This document shows, piece by piece, positions 54,916 to 64,000 of a stretch of 64,000 bases of DNA. Both the position numbers and the translations under genes were made by a program. Numbering within the stretch: the first letter of the stretch is position 1; each line of letters opens with the position of its first letter. This DNA comes from Mugil cephalus (Eukaryota; Chordata; Actinopteri; Mugiliformes; Mugilidae): the NCBI RefSeq assembly GCF_022458985.1, contig NC_061785.1, forward strand, positions 2,458,204 to 2,522,203, in the 5' to 3' direction. Below the pieces are notes generated by a model. It did not search any database, had not been told where the DNA came from, and saw only the letters and a list, made by a program, of their open reading frames with translations.

Positions 54916-55181
54916 TATAAATGAAGAAGTGAATGTACTGTGGCCTCCTGCAGGGGGCAGGATTGAGCTTCTTGTTTGGACTCATGAGCTGTAACTCATC
55001 CTTCATATACTCTGACATTTTAACTTGTGTGTATTTACTGTGTATTTCCAGGCAGGGTCATGTGAACGACAAGGTGCCGGTGGAGGTTCTCATCGAAAAG
55101 TATCTTCGCATGGAGCAGAGGAAGCTGCTGATTCCCGTCGCCACCAGTGGAAACGTGGTCGTTCCTAAAAGGAGGAGGTGA
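48318..55181 (+). CDS. cenpt: centromere protein T (CENP-T)
   Basis: Coding exons: 48318-48403, 48748-48874, 48957-49101, 49493-49568, 49644-49780, 49954-50011, 50155-50291, 50777-51733, 52478-52705, 52792-52885, 53130-53303, 53399-53503, 55052-55181; 817 residues (human 561). CENP-T with CENP-W/S/X forms the histone-fold part of the inner kinetochore and recruits NDC80 through its phosphorylated N-terminus. The N-terminus has FLLKQILSTEPPATP, AQTPTEILRR (T56) and EDTPRHILMNILQTEP (T108), the last resembling human TPRTLLKNILLTAPE. The middle (exons 8-9) is a long Glu-rich linker with a 62-residue tandem duplication. The C-terminal histone fold (about 712-817) has LPKSYLMTVFKHFAKTKVSA, RTIDVEDAELLLRRQGHV and RKLLIPVATSGN. 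Donors GTCGGT (52706) and GTTTGG (53504) are weak but are the only ones keeping frame with the neighbouring exons. The exon 8 acceptor is CAGGAG. The ends are secure; the acidic middle is less so. Confidence 0.93.
49140..49445 (+). repeat. interspersed repeat in cenpt intron 3
   Basis: CATCATGACCACTGACAG, ATTCATGTGGATGACACTTA, AAAAAGTCTTAAGTATGAGC and CCTGCAGAAACCCTGAAAAA recur in the same order at 54173-54705. Part of the GATCAGCCACAACATTATGA group. Confidence 0.65.
50505..50518 (-). promoter_or_regulatory. decayed CTCF-like core in a dispersed repeat
   Basis: The reverse complement ACTGTAGGTGGCAG matches 12 of 14 consensus positions. The flank GCAGCTCAGTGCTGCCACCT is a diverged copy of the family at 23865. 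Intron 7 of cenpt. Confidence 0.25.
51139..51510 (+). repeat. 186 bp (62-codon) tandem duplication in cenpt exon 8
   Basis: Copy 1 starts at 51139 and copy 2 at 51325, both with GTCGAAGCA. The copies differ at only a few bases (for example GACTGAAGACGC against GACCGAAGATGC). Both are in frame and encode VEA(T/A)SQAEEEEVAPDSK followed by TEEKDDEEDATESQVEEVVS. Confidence 0.95.
51792..52422. mobile_element. hAT-like non-autonomous element in cenpt intron 8
   Basis: Ends TAGAGATCGATATATATCGG and CATATCGGTCAATCTCTA are imperfect inverted repeats, and several TATCGGCC motifs lie inside near both ends. Flanks AATCAC and AATTAC could be a diverged target duplication. No transposase frame. The hAT assignment is from general resemblance of the ends. 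Confidence 0.5.
53850..54060 (+). repeat. interspersed repeat (GAGGACGCAGGGTCTCAGGA) in cenpt intron 12
   Basis: CCTGTAAAATCTGATCAG at the start and CATATGAGGACGCAGGGTCT at the end match the copy in receptor intron 12 (10910-11690), here shorter. A reversed copy is at 15310-15780. Confidence 0.6.
54173..54705 (+). mobile_element. GATCAGCCACAACATTATGA element in cenpt intron 12
   Basis: Left terminus GATCAGCCACAACATTATGA at 54173, then internal sequence collinear with 49140-49445 and partly 21512-21660. C-rich runs lie at 54319-54342 and 54559-54570. No matching right end found. Confidence 0.6.
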
Positions 55182-55405
55182 ATCTTTCAGAAGCAGCTTC
55201 ATGTTTGATGCTTTTCTCCGTTCGCTGCGTCTCCACCACAGAGTCTGTACATGTATAAATATATTGTTCTGTTTGTGGTGTTTGTAAAGTTTTTTATGTA
55301 ACACAAGTTCTGCTTTTTTTTGTGTGTTTTTTTTTAATCGACGTGTATTTTTACTTTAATTTCTGACCCTTAGAAACAAAACTTTCTGAAACTAACTCAA
55401 GCTGA

Positions 55406-55411
55406 AATAAA
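55406..55411 (+). promoter_or_regulatory. AATAAA polyadenylation signal of cenpt
   Basis: AATAAA about 225 bases after the cenpt stop codon, followed by a T-rich stretch. Confidence 0.65.
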
Positions 55412-56039
55412 CTTCTCACTTTCTTTGGTATCTGTGGTTCATTTGCAGCCAGTGACTCATTTTATAGCAACATTTGCTACATAATAATAATAATAATAAT
55501 AATAAATAATAAATAAAGACAAACGTCCACTGTGGCATAAATAAAGACATTTTATAAACAGCCTGATTTTTTTTTTTTAATAAAAATAACTTTAATTTCA
55601 GCTCCTTTTAGTGTTTAGTTCTGGTTTTTCTGGTTGGTTTTATATCCTCGACTCTAAGTGGAAAGATCGGGAGACAATTTTATTGCTTCTCCTCGTCCTC
55701 TTTTATCTTTTCCTTCCTTCTTCCTTCTTCCTTGTGCTTTGCAAATTCATCCCACACAGCCGGACCGGGACGGTTTATTACTGGCTGCATGTTTGACATT
55801 GACCTTTAATGAGACTGTACTCGCATATAATTTGCATTTTTAAGAGGCAGGTGTGAATGTGGTGCTTTTATGTCAATACTGGAAAAGTCCTGAGTGCCTC
55901 GGCTGGGCCAATAAAGGAGTGAGGATGTGAACTGTATGAGTCCAACCAGATCAGTTCAGTTAATTCCTCTTGGTGGCAAAACAGATGAGCTAATGTAAGG
56001 ATAAAATCTATATGTGTTTATATTTAGCCATCATCTGGC

Positions 56040-56625
56040 AAAATAATTTCCCTTGGGATTAATAAAGTTTTTTTTTTTTGTATTTTATTTTATGTTACTT
56101 TGTTTGATATTTTTTTAATTTAGTTTTACTATTTTACTTTGTTTTATTTTGTTATTTTATTTTATTTAACAGTTTTATTTTAATTTACTTTACATTGCTT
56201 TATTTTATAATTTTATTTGGTTTTATTTTATCATTTTATTTTACAAGATTTTATTTTTTAATTTTTATTTTACTAGATATTATTTTAATGTATAACTATT
56301 TTATTTTACAAGATTCTATTTTATAATTTTATTTAGTTGTATTTTATTATTTTAATTTATCTTATTTTACTTTATTTACCTTTATTTTATAATTTTAGTT
56401 GGTTTTATTTTATAATTTTATTTTACAAGATTTTATCTTTTAATTTTATTTTTTTTGTATTTTATTTTAATGTATTACTTTATGTTATTTTACAAGATTC
56501 ATACAAAACATATTTTATAATTTTATTTGGTTGTATTTTATTAATTTAATTTATCTTATTTTACTTTATTTACCTTTATTTTATTATTTTATTTAGTTTT
56601 ATTTTAATTCACTATAGTTTAATTT
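56040..56625 (+). repeat. TTTTAT/ATTTTA low-complexity tract
   Basis: Nearly 600 bases of ATTTTATTTTATAATTTTAT-type sequence, almost free of C and G. Longer units of roughly 180-230 bp recur within it (for example GGTTTTATTTTAT and TTACCTTTATTTTAT). Confidence 0.9.
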
Positions 56626-56642
56626 TGTGTAGTTCCTCCCAG

Positions 56643-56656
56643 GCAGCAGGTGGCGC
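56643..56656 (+). promoter_or_regulatory. CTCF-like core at a candidate promoter
   Basis: GCAGCAGGTGGCGC matches 13 of 14 positions of CCASYAGRKGGCRS. It lies just before the candidate first exon ending at 56762. Confidence 0.35.
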
Positions 56657-56659
56657 TGT

Positions 56660-56762
56660 GAGCTCAGACCCATCGTTGCTCCTCAAACGGCTAGCTAGCT
56701 AACAACAACAACAACAGGAGACTCGGGGAAACTAAACCGCTGTAATTTAACCCGGCGCAAAG
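56660..56762 (+). other. candidate untranslated first exon of a downstream gene
   Basis: A GC-richer stretch directly after the AT tract ends at an excellent donor, AAAG|GTAAGT (56763-56768). It has no ATG and no CDS. A weak acceptor TTTTTCTTGCAG lies at 58069-58080. The arrangement looks like the 5' UTR exon of a + strand gene continuing beyond the window. The start coordinate is approximate. Confidence 0.3.
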
Positions 56763-56768
56763 GTAAGT

Positions 56769-59190
56769 CTGGCGATAATTAAAAGACGGAAACCAGAAAA
56801 ATCTTTAAAATATCGCGGTTAAGGCGGTTACGAAGTGAATTCAGCCGCTGTTTCTTCGGCCCCTTTTTGTTTTTTTGTTTGGTTTAGCTTAGCTTCTATG
56901 GGAACGAAGGCTAAGCAGCTAGCCTGCTAATATCAGACGCTGTTTCTTTTTATTTAATGTTTATTTTTTATTTTTTTATTTACGTAAAATAAAGCAGCAG
57001 TTTTTAAAATCTGTGTGTTATTATGTGTAATATTATCAGGTTAAATATCCGCTTCTGTCACCGCCTTCATTTAACTCAGTGCAAAGTGTTTTCACATCAT
57101 CTCCCAGAGTTAAAGTGAAATAGATTTAATAAGAAGCAATATCAAGTTTTGTGGCTCAAACTTTAGGATGTAAAATCATACTATATATTTATATAATGAC
57201 ACATGTTAAGGTTTATGTCCAGGGCGTTTTATTTGTAATGTTAATGGTAGTTTTATGCACCAGGTTTAATGTTTTAAAGGGCTGATGTTGTTGTGGTTTG
57301 TTGTGGTTCGTTTTCCTCAAATAATGTTCAACCATTTATAGGACACTCATTAAAAGTCTAAATTTAAACCATAGAGTGATATTGTAGGAGTTTTGTTTTG
57401 TTTTTTTAACTTTCATGGAGAAAATCAAGATTAAATAATTCCACATAACATGGCTCCTTGGCCTTAAGTGATGAACAAATGTAAAAACAAATGTATTTAG
57501 ACCATATGATATATGTGAGAATAAAGGGGTTTTTATGTCCAGTGCCCAGAGTTAAAGTCTTAAATTATATTGAATCAAGTCTTAATCTTAACGTGTACGT
57601 AGATTGTCTTTATACTCATGATTTTATATAACCACATTTGTTTACATTCATATACGCACACAGTTAATAGATGGACGGAAATTTTATTTACCCTGTAGTA
57701 AGTAACCTATCCAGTGTTTAAAGGAATATATAAAATCTATAAAAATATATATAAAACACACAAGTATATAGAAAATCTACAATATACCAGGTCACATTTC
57801 TTCACCTTTTTTCTAGTTTATGGTATATCTCCTATATACTTGTATATTCCTACATATTTTCTTAAATATTTTTTGTATATTTCTGTATAACTACATTTTT
57901 GTAGATTTTATATCAACCTTTATGCATTATACCTCACTACACTTTTAAATTTTAAATTGAAGAGGTATATCCATCTTTTATTGTAACTGTGTGAGAGAGA
58001 TTTATATAATAATTATAAAAGCTAAGATCTGATTCAACGTTAAGGTTGAATGTTATGTTGAGAACTTGTTTTTCTTGCAGTCGTTGCAGACACTGTGGTT
58101 GACTTGTCGTCCATTTCTGCCGAAGTAAAAAGAAAAAGCTGCCGTGCAGCAGTCTTCACGTGGCCTTTAATTTCAGGGTTTTCTCCTGAGTTTGTCCTTT
58201 TTTTTCCCCCCGTCTGTACATATCTGGGTTTAGCTGAGTTCACCTTTGCTGCGTTGAAATCTTTCACCTTTGAGCTTCGCCGGTGCCATTTTCAAGCTCT
58301 TAGAAAAACAGAAGTGAAATTTACAAAGGTGACAAACTCTAAATTAAATTGTTTCAACTCAACTTGCCGTGGAATCGGTTTCTGGTGTCATGAAACGCAG
58401 TCGAAAACATTGTTTCACTCCGAGTAAACTGGGGATTTGTACTGAGTCATAAATACTAGGGACTAGAGACGTCCCCTGATCTGAAACCAGTCGTTTAATG
58501 ACCCAATCCAGTCTTAAAAAACTAAATTGTCTTCCCTGCGTATTCATAAAGGCTTCCCATATCTCACTTATTCTCCTAAATCAAATGTGCTTTTACTACT
58601 TTGTTTTTTGGCGTCTTGTCAACCACCGTTGGAACAGGGGACACGAGAGGACGAAAATATTTCCACTCTCGTGGGGCGTGGTTCGGAGTTTTTGGCAGAG
58701 CTTAAATAAATAACCTCAAAAGATCAGACTTGGCTCAAGCTTGATACCAATCTGATAATTTTAGAGATGCCTGGATCTGCCCCAGTGCAGACCTGGACAG
58801 TTCAGTTAAATTAATACTTAGTGGACAACTTAGATGATTACATTTATGCATGTGCAAGAGTAAATGTAAGAGTAAATGTGGAGTATTTATAGTGCAACAT
58901 ACTTTGTTTTTTATGGCTTTATTCGGGTGTATGATGCAGTGATGGGCGATATGGGCTGAAAAATTTATGGCGATAACGATAAAACCATGATGAAAAAGAT
59001 ATTAGAATTCCAGTCCATGTTTTTGACTCAGTTTGTTGGTACGTTCTGTCTTGAAAGCTGTAAGATGATCTAATACCAGTCGGCTTGGGTTCGATATATC
59101 CATTGCTTGATTTTCTTATTATACAGAACGGAAGCACTGAATGCAGTTTGAAATCCAAGGATATTTACAGCCCAGGGGGAAAAAAACTAA
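56769..59190. other. AT-rich stretch without recognisable exons
   Basis: Possibly intron 1 of the candidate downstream gene. A diverged copy of the TTCATAAAG repeat family lies at 58450-58560. No frame shows recognisable protein similarity. Confidence 0.45.
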
Positions 59191-59197
59191 GAATTAA

Positions 59198-59935
59198 ATG
59201 TTATTGAGATGAAACGAAGAAACAGGGACAGTTACGATTTCGTTTATTTTGACATATTTATTCATATTTAAACATGTAGAGGGAATTCATTGGCGTCACT
59301 CCCAACCGGAGTGTCAAAAACATGGTGAAATGCATCAGTAAATACAGAGATACAGAGATTATCAGATCAAGTTAAGGACAATTGGGCTCAACAATGATCC
59401 ATACGAGCCACCAAATAACAAATGGTCCATGAACTTAATATTACTTGACAGTAAATGTGAACCACAACACCAGGTTTCTGTGTCTGGATTCCAGTTGTTT
59501 CTTCTAATGCAATGATCCATTTACTTCTCTTTTATTTGGCAAATATCTGTAAAAAATATAAAATATACCTCTGACTGCTTTTCAAACCTGTTGGTTAAGT
59601 CAATCACACAAGTTTAGACGCTATTAAAGCCTGTGATTCAAGCTAATGCTGCTAATTTCCATGTTCAACTGTCACTTCCTGCCGCTCAGTGGTCGTAACC
59701 ATGGAGACCTCAGCTTCCTGTGACGTCACGGTCGTACCCTCTATTTAAACTGTAACGTACGTCAATAGCAGCGCAATCATCTTCCGTAATAGCTGTTGCG
59801 ACATTTTTTTTTTCACATTCAAAAAAAATCGCTAAGATCAGGGACATTTTTGGGGACAGTTTTAGCCAGAGGACAGTTCGTCCAAAAACAGGGACTGTCC
59901 CCAGAAACCGGGGACGTCTGGTCCCTCTAATTCAC
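59198..59935. mobile_element. interspersed repeat with GGGGACTGTCCCC end, copy 2
   Basis: Start (GAGATGAAACGAAGAAACAG) and end (GGGACTGTCCCCAGAAACCG, then GGGACGTCTGGTC) match 25915-26215. About 470 bases (roughly 59280-59750) are present here that the other copy lacks. Confidence 0.55.
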
Positions 59936-60479
59936 CAGAGGATGTGGCTGCTTCCTCCTCCCTCATTTGCTGGATCGTGTTGTATTTCCGGCTTGTGGTT
60001 GTACTTCAGGTGGTGGGATAAATTTGTTGTGTTGCTATTTTTTTATTTATTTTTTTTTTGCAAACCTTTTACATGGGACACATTTGTTCCACACCCACCT
60101 CCTGATATCTGATTCATTGCCTTGTTATTGATGATTTTGCCTCGTTTAGCCACACATGACACTACGCCGACGATCAACTAGTGTTTATCACATTAATGTT
60201 GAGATGGAAAAATTCTCGTTGTTTTTAACGTAAGTTATCACACATTCCTAGTATGATGTGTAGCTAATGTGCTGGATAATTAGCTTTTATATGAGCGTGA
60301 TTTCTCAGGCTAATAACTACATGCAGCGTTTTGCTTTGTATTATCCTGAGTATTTTCTCTTGGAGGTCAACACCGAACGAAGCAGGTGACCAGAGACATT
60401 AGATATGTATTGAGGTCCCTCCTCCCTTTAACCTCCGACGCCCGGGGAAGTGTGAAGGCTTTTTTTATTTTTTTTTAGC

Positions 60480-60960
60480 TAGGAAGCACAGGCAGGAGTT
60501 GAAGCCTTGGTGCTAATCCTTTCTTTTTTCTCGCCCTGTCAAATCCCCTTCGGTGTAATTGTGGGTTCTGCACCGAGTCGGGGGGTTGAGAGCGAGTCGA
60601 GCCGATCGGCGTAGCAAAATCAATAGTTCATACCTCTCTGAGATTGAGTTTTTAAGGGACGGAGAAGCTCTGCGGACCGAGGGCAGAATATGAAATCGCT
60701 CTGCCATCGATCCCCGGGCCCTGTACCAATTATAGTTTTTAGGGTTTGTCCGTGACTCGCTGTCGTCCGCAAAGACCGAAGCTTTGGAAAACAGACGTTG
60801 TGTTCACGGACACTTTGACAAGCGCTGCCAGTTTTTTTTTTTTTTTCATCACCTCCCAGTTGGAAATTGCCGTCTGAAATGCCTCAATACCTCCGGCCTT
60901 TAATTTGGAGCAGAGATGGATTTCTGCTTTTCTTTTATTTTTTTGTTTTTCACGTGGGAG
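60480..60960. other. non-repetitive block, candidate conserved noncoding element
   Basis: Balanced-composition unique sequence without coding frames, including CGGTGTAATTGTGGGTTCTG, AAAATCAATAGTTCATACCT and CCAGTTGGAAATTGCCGTCT. Its texture differs sharply from the repeats around it. The candidate status rests on texture only. Confidence 0.25.
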
Positions 60961-61374
60961 TGAAATGTCGAGAAAAAGCATCATGTTTGTAACTGCCACT
61001 GTTTGCATCGTATTTCCTCATATTTAGAAAAAAAAACATGCTTTTCTTTCTTTTTGTTTTAGTTTTCACCAACAGAAGGACAAAATGTGTCCTTCGTTCT
61101 GATTTGTAGATTTCCTGTTTTTCCTTCCTGTTTTGTTTTGTTGGATTTTGATTCAAGCTCCGATCATCAAAGTAAAAACCTTTTTTTTTGTGGTCTGACG
61201 TAGATAATTTGTGTGTGTTTGTGACTGATTGTCGGGTCAAAGTTCAGCTGACGACCAGACCAGACATCTCGTCTGTGACCTGCTGCCGTTTTGTGTTGTG
61301 TTCATGGAAACTGAAGCATCTTTGGTCGAAGCTTCTTCCAGATATTGATCTGTGTTTTGGTGTGTGGTTGGTTA

Positions 61375-61530
61375 GAACTGATGCCTCACAACAACCAGAA
61401 GGTTCTGGGTTCTCTCCCGCTGCTCCGTCTTCTTCCCACCGTCCAAAGACATTGTTCATTGGTGATTCTAAATCTGATTGGTGCCCTCGTTGTATCCGGG
61501 ACAAATGATTACAGAAAATGAATGAATTAA
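61375..61530 (+). mobile_element. L2-type LINE 3' end fragment
   Basis: Contains GATGCCTCACAACAACCAGA, AGGTTCTGGGTTC, CGTCCAAAGACATT and ends AGAAAATGAATGAATTAATG, as in the decayed L2-like tails common in fish. No reverse transcriptase sequence is left. Confidence 0.55.
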
Positions 61531-61539
61531 TGAATGAAT

Positions 61540-64000
61540 CCATGGGTATCGTTAAGGTTTTATCCGATACTGGACCCAAACCGGTGCTTTTGAAACGGTG
61601 CTGGTGGTTAAAAAATGAAAAACATTTCTCTTTATTTGAGATTAGTGGGACCTGAGAACTATAATAATTAAGCATCGTCTTTGAACAGGAAGTAAGCGCC
61701 TGTCCCTAAACCCTAAGTTTTTATCAGATATTTATTTATTGTGATGCAGCAGCAGTTGGCACTGAATTATCTCCACAGTTGGAGAAAACTCCACCATTAA
61801 CGATGACTCTCGTTCTTCTTTCCCTCCTTTCGCCATCGTTCCATTTTTCCAGCCTCGCCACCAAATTGAGACCAATTAATCTAAACCCAGGTATCCAAGG
61901 CTCCAGGTGACAGAAGATGTTTCGTATTAATTCAGGTCGTCTTTCGCAGAGCAGTGAAACTAGAGCTTACCGGCCTAAACTAAACATCAGTAACTTAACA
62001 CGACTTGGTTTTCGATCGGTGCTTCACCACAACAAAAAGCTCTTTCTCTATTAACCAGCGATGCCCCCATTACGTTTTTTTCCACCCCCTGATCCGATAC
62101 CAATCTTTTAATATCAGCATCGTCTGATCCGGGTCCAGATCTGATCTTAAATGTACGAAATTTCATCCCCTGTGGATTCATAAAGTCTTGTCTCCTCCTA
62201 CATGTTAACCATTAATCTGAAATCTTTCCACGGTGGCGTGATGAGAAGAAGCCGGGACCCCGTGACCTCCCGGTGCTTCCTGCACCTTCATCCCAGTCAC
62301 CTGTCCCCAGACTTTGTCTTTGATTTCTCTCTCCTGCCTCCGTTCGATTCCTTTGTCTCTATCTAACCTCTTTTGGTGGCAATTTATCTGGTGAACGGTT
62401 CCACGGGGCCGCGCTCCATCTTTCATTCCCTCCACCTGTTTTTCCATTTGGCTTCTCTATCACTTTACTTTTCATTTTCTTTCCCTGCGTCTCCTTCTTT
62501 TTCATCTCCTGCTCTCTCCATCTTACCCCGCGCTGCTGTCAAAGAGTTGAAAAGGTCAAGGGGGGGTTTTATTCATCTTTTTCCTCCTGAAACTGGTTGT
62601 TTATTATTTTATTTTGAGGTTACATTCAGTAAACTATTAGGCATCGAGTCGGCCTGAAGTGTAGAGCAGGAAGCCGAGCTCTCGGCCGTCGCAGCTGATT
62701 AAACTCGAGTTTTGTCCCAAATTGAATTTATGGACGGAGACACGAAGACATTAAGAACTCTGTGAAAAAGACAAATACGCAGGAAGAGATGGATGGTGGG
62801 TTCAAGGATCGGTGAGGTTGGAAAAAGAAATGGCTAAACGGTGGAAAACGTGGGCAGAGAAAAGAAAGGAGACGAGCGCTGAATGAGAGAGGAGAGAGTT
62901 TATGAGTCTGAAGGATTCGACGATTCTTAAAGATTCGTCCTTAACCTCAGTCACAGGATGAAGAAATCCAGGCTGCTGATACGAACTCAGTGAAGTAAAT
63001 GTGCTGTTTGCATGAGGTTATTTTCTCAATGGTCGAAATCCAGTCGCAATCATTTTAAGTTGCTTTTATCTTTGAAAGAAAAGGTAAAATGAAGTTTTGT
63101 TGTTCAGCTGCTTCTGGGTTTTTCTCCAAACAAAGATTTTTGGTTTAAAAATGAGCTGAATAAACCAGATTCATCAGTAGCTGATTATGTTTCTCGTTGG
63201 TGTGTTTCACTAGAATCACTGGAGGAAACATTACATTATTTGTTTTGGGCTTTTTTATGGGATTTGGTGACAGTAACTCTATCCTGCTTTTATTTGTCAT
63301 TGCAACAAAGAAGATATGAGCATCTGTTTGGAGCTGGGTTAAAAAAAACAAAGAAACATCAACACATCCAGAATAAATAACTGCCCCCAGAAAGAAGTGG
63401 CACCGTTTCTAGTTGCTCTCAACCTATAATACCAACAATCCTTATTTCACATTTTAAATGGTGATTACACATGAAATTACTTATTTCTGTCTCACGAGCT
63501 CTTCTGCAAAAACATAGAACCTGTATTTGAAAAGCTATAGCTAATAATAATAATAATACATTTTAAGTTGTCCATTGGACGGTTTAACGTTGTGGTAGAC
63601 TGATCATTAGTAACTAGGGTGGGAAAAAATATCATTATGCCAATAAATCGTGATGTCATATGGTTTTTAAATGTCTTAACATCGTCGCGTTTTGGGCCGA
63701 CGGTGAAAGACTTCCACCTCCACTTTATTCTGAACAAGTGCAACAAATTGGATTAATATTATTTTTTGTTCCAATGAATTATCACTGATGTACATATATA
63801 CAACGTGTATTTTAAGCATCTACGTAGAATCTTGCCATATATCGTGATATCATGATAGTAGCAACTTGTTTCTCTTTGTTGTCCATTAATGTTTAGGGAA
63901 TATTTTCCCACTAGTCTGATGCTAAACGTCCTAGAGTTTGGTTTCCTGTAGCTTCATAAAGTCCGTCCTCGTCGTCTCCTGGAGTCGACTGGATTCAGTC
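61540..64000. other. spacer or intron without recognisable exons
   Basis: Mostly unique sequence. Diverged copies of the TTCATAAAGTC repeat lie at 62080-62200 and at the window edge (63900-64000, running off the end). No protein-like frame was recognised. Confidence 0.45.

Noticed and set aside
58095-58427. 110-codon frame after a TTGCAG acceptor
   Set aside because: No recognisable domain, base composition is like the surrounding noncoding DNA, and no downstream exon could be joined to it.

Overview
This is vertebrate nuclear DNA, almost certainly from a teleost fish (probably a spiny-rayed fish). The genes are intron-rich with GT..AG introns. The spacers are AT-rich and full of microsatellites, minisatellites and short inverted-repeat elements typical of teleosts. 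The proteins read as fish orthologues of human genes. I found no bacterial genes, operons, CRISPR arrays, rRNA or tRNA. The species cannot be named from the sequence alone.

Five protein-coding genes, all on the + strand, could be assembled exon by exon with consistent splice phases. (1) A class B parathyroid hormone receptor, 13 coding exons, 2854-12459, most likely pth1rb/pth3r. (2) rundc3a, 11 coding exons, 16214-24316. (3) fam117a, 8 coding exons, 31256-41813. (4) An ndufa4-type cytochrome c oxidase subunit, 4 coding exons, 44565-46771. (5) cenpt, the histone-fold kinetochore protein CENP-T, 13 coding exons, 48318-55181. A candidate untranslated first exon with a strong splice donor at 56763 may start a sixth + strand gene whose coding part lies outside the window.

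Layout: 1-2.6 kb is AT-rich spacer. Intron 1 of the receptor holds a 1 kb CCTT/CCAT array and a hairpin-forming minisatellite. 13.5-15.9 kb is spacer. rundc3a intron 2 is almost entirely a CTAC-type array, and its 3' UTR holds an inverted-repeat element. 25.7-30.5 kb is spacer with nested transposon debris and a non-repetitive block that may be conserved regulatory DNA. fam117a has a TATA/CCAAT/GC-box promoter. ndufa4 and cenpt are compact and closely spaced. 55.4-64 kb has no recognisable coding exon but holds repeats and another candidate conserved block.

The genes do not form a pathway: endocrine signalling, neuronal RUN-domain effector, uncharacterised FAM117/GLCCI1 family, respiratory chain and kinetochore. 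The receptor, rundc3a and fam117a together recall the block equivalent to human 17q21, where the non-mammalian PTH3R is expected. I found no convincing new multi-gene system. The most interesting items are the recent 62-residue duplication in the acidic linker of CENP-T, the glycine-rich receptor tail, and dispersed repeats carrying strong CTCF-like cores.
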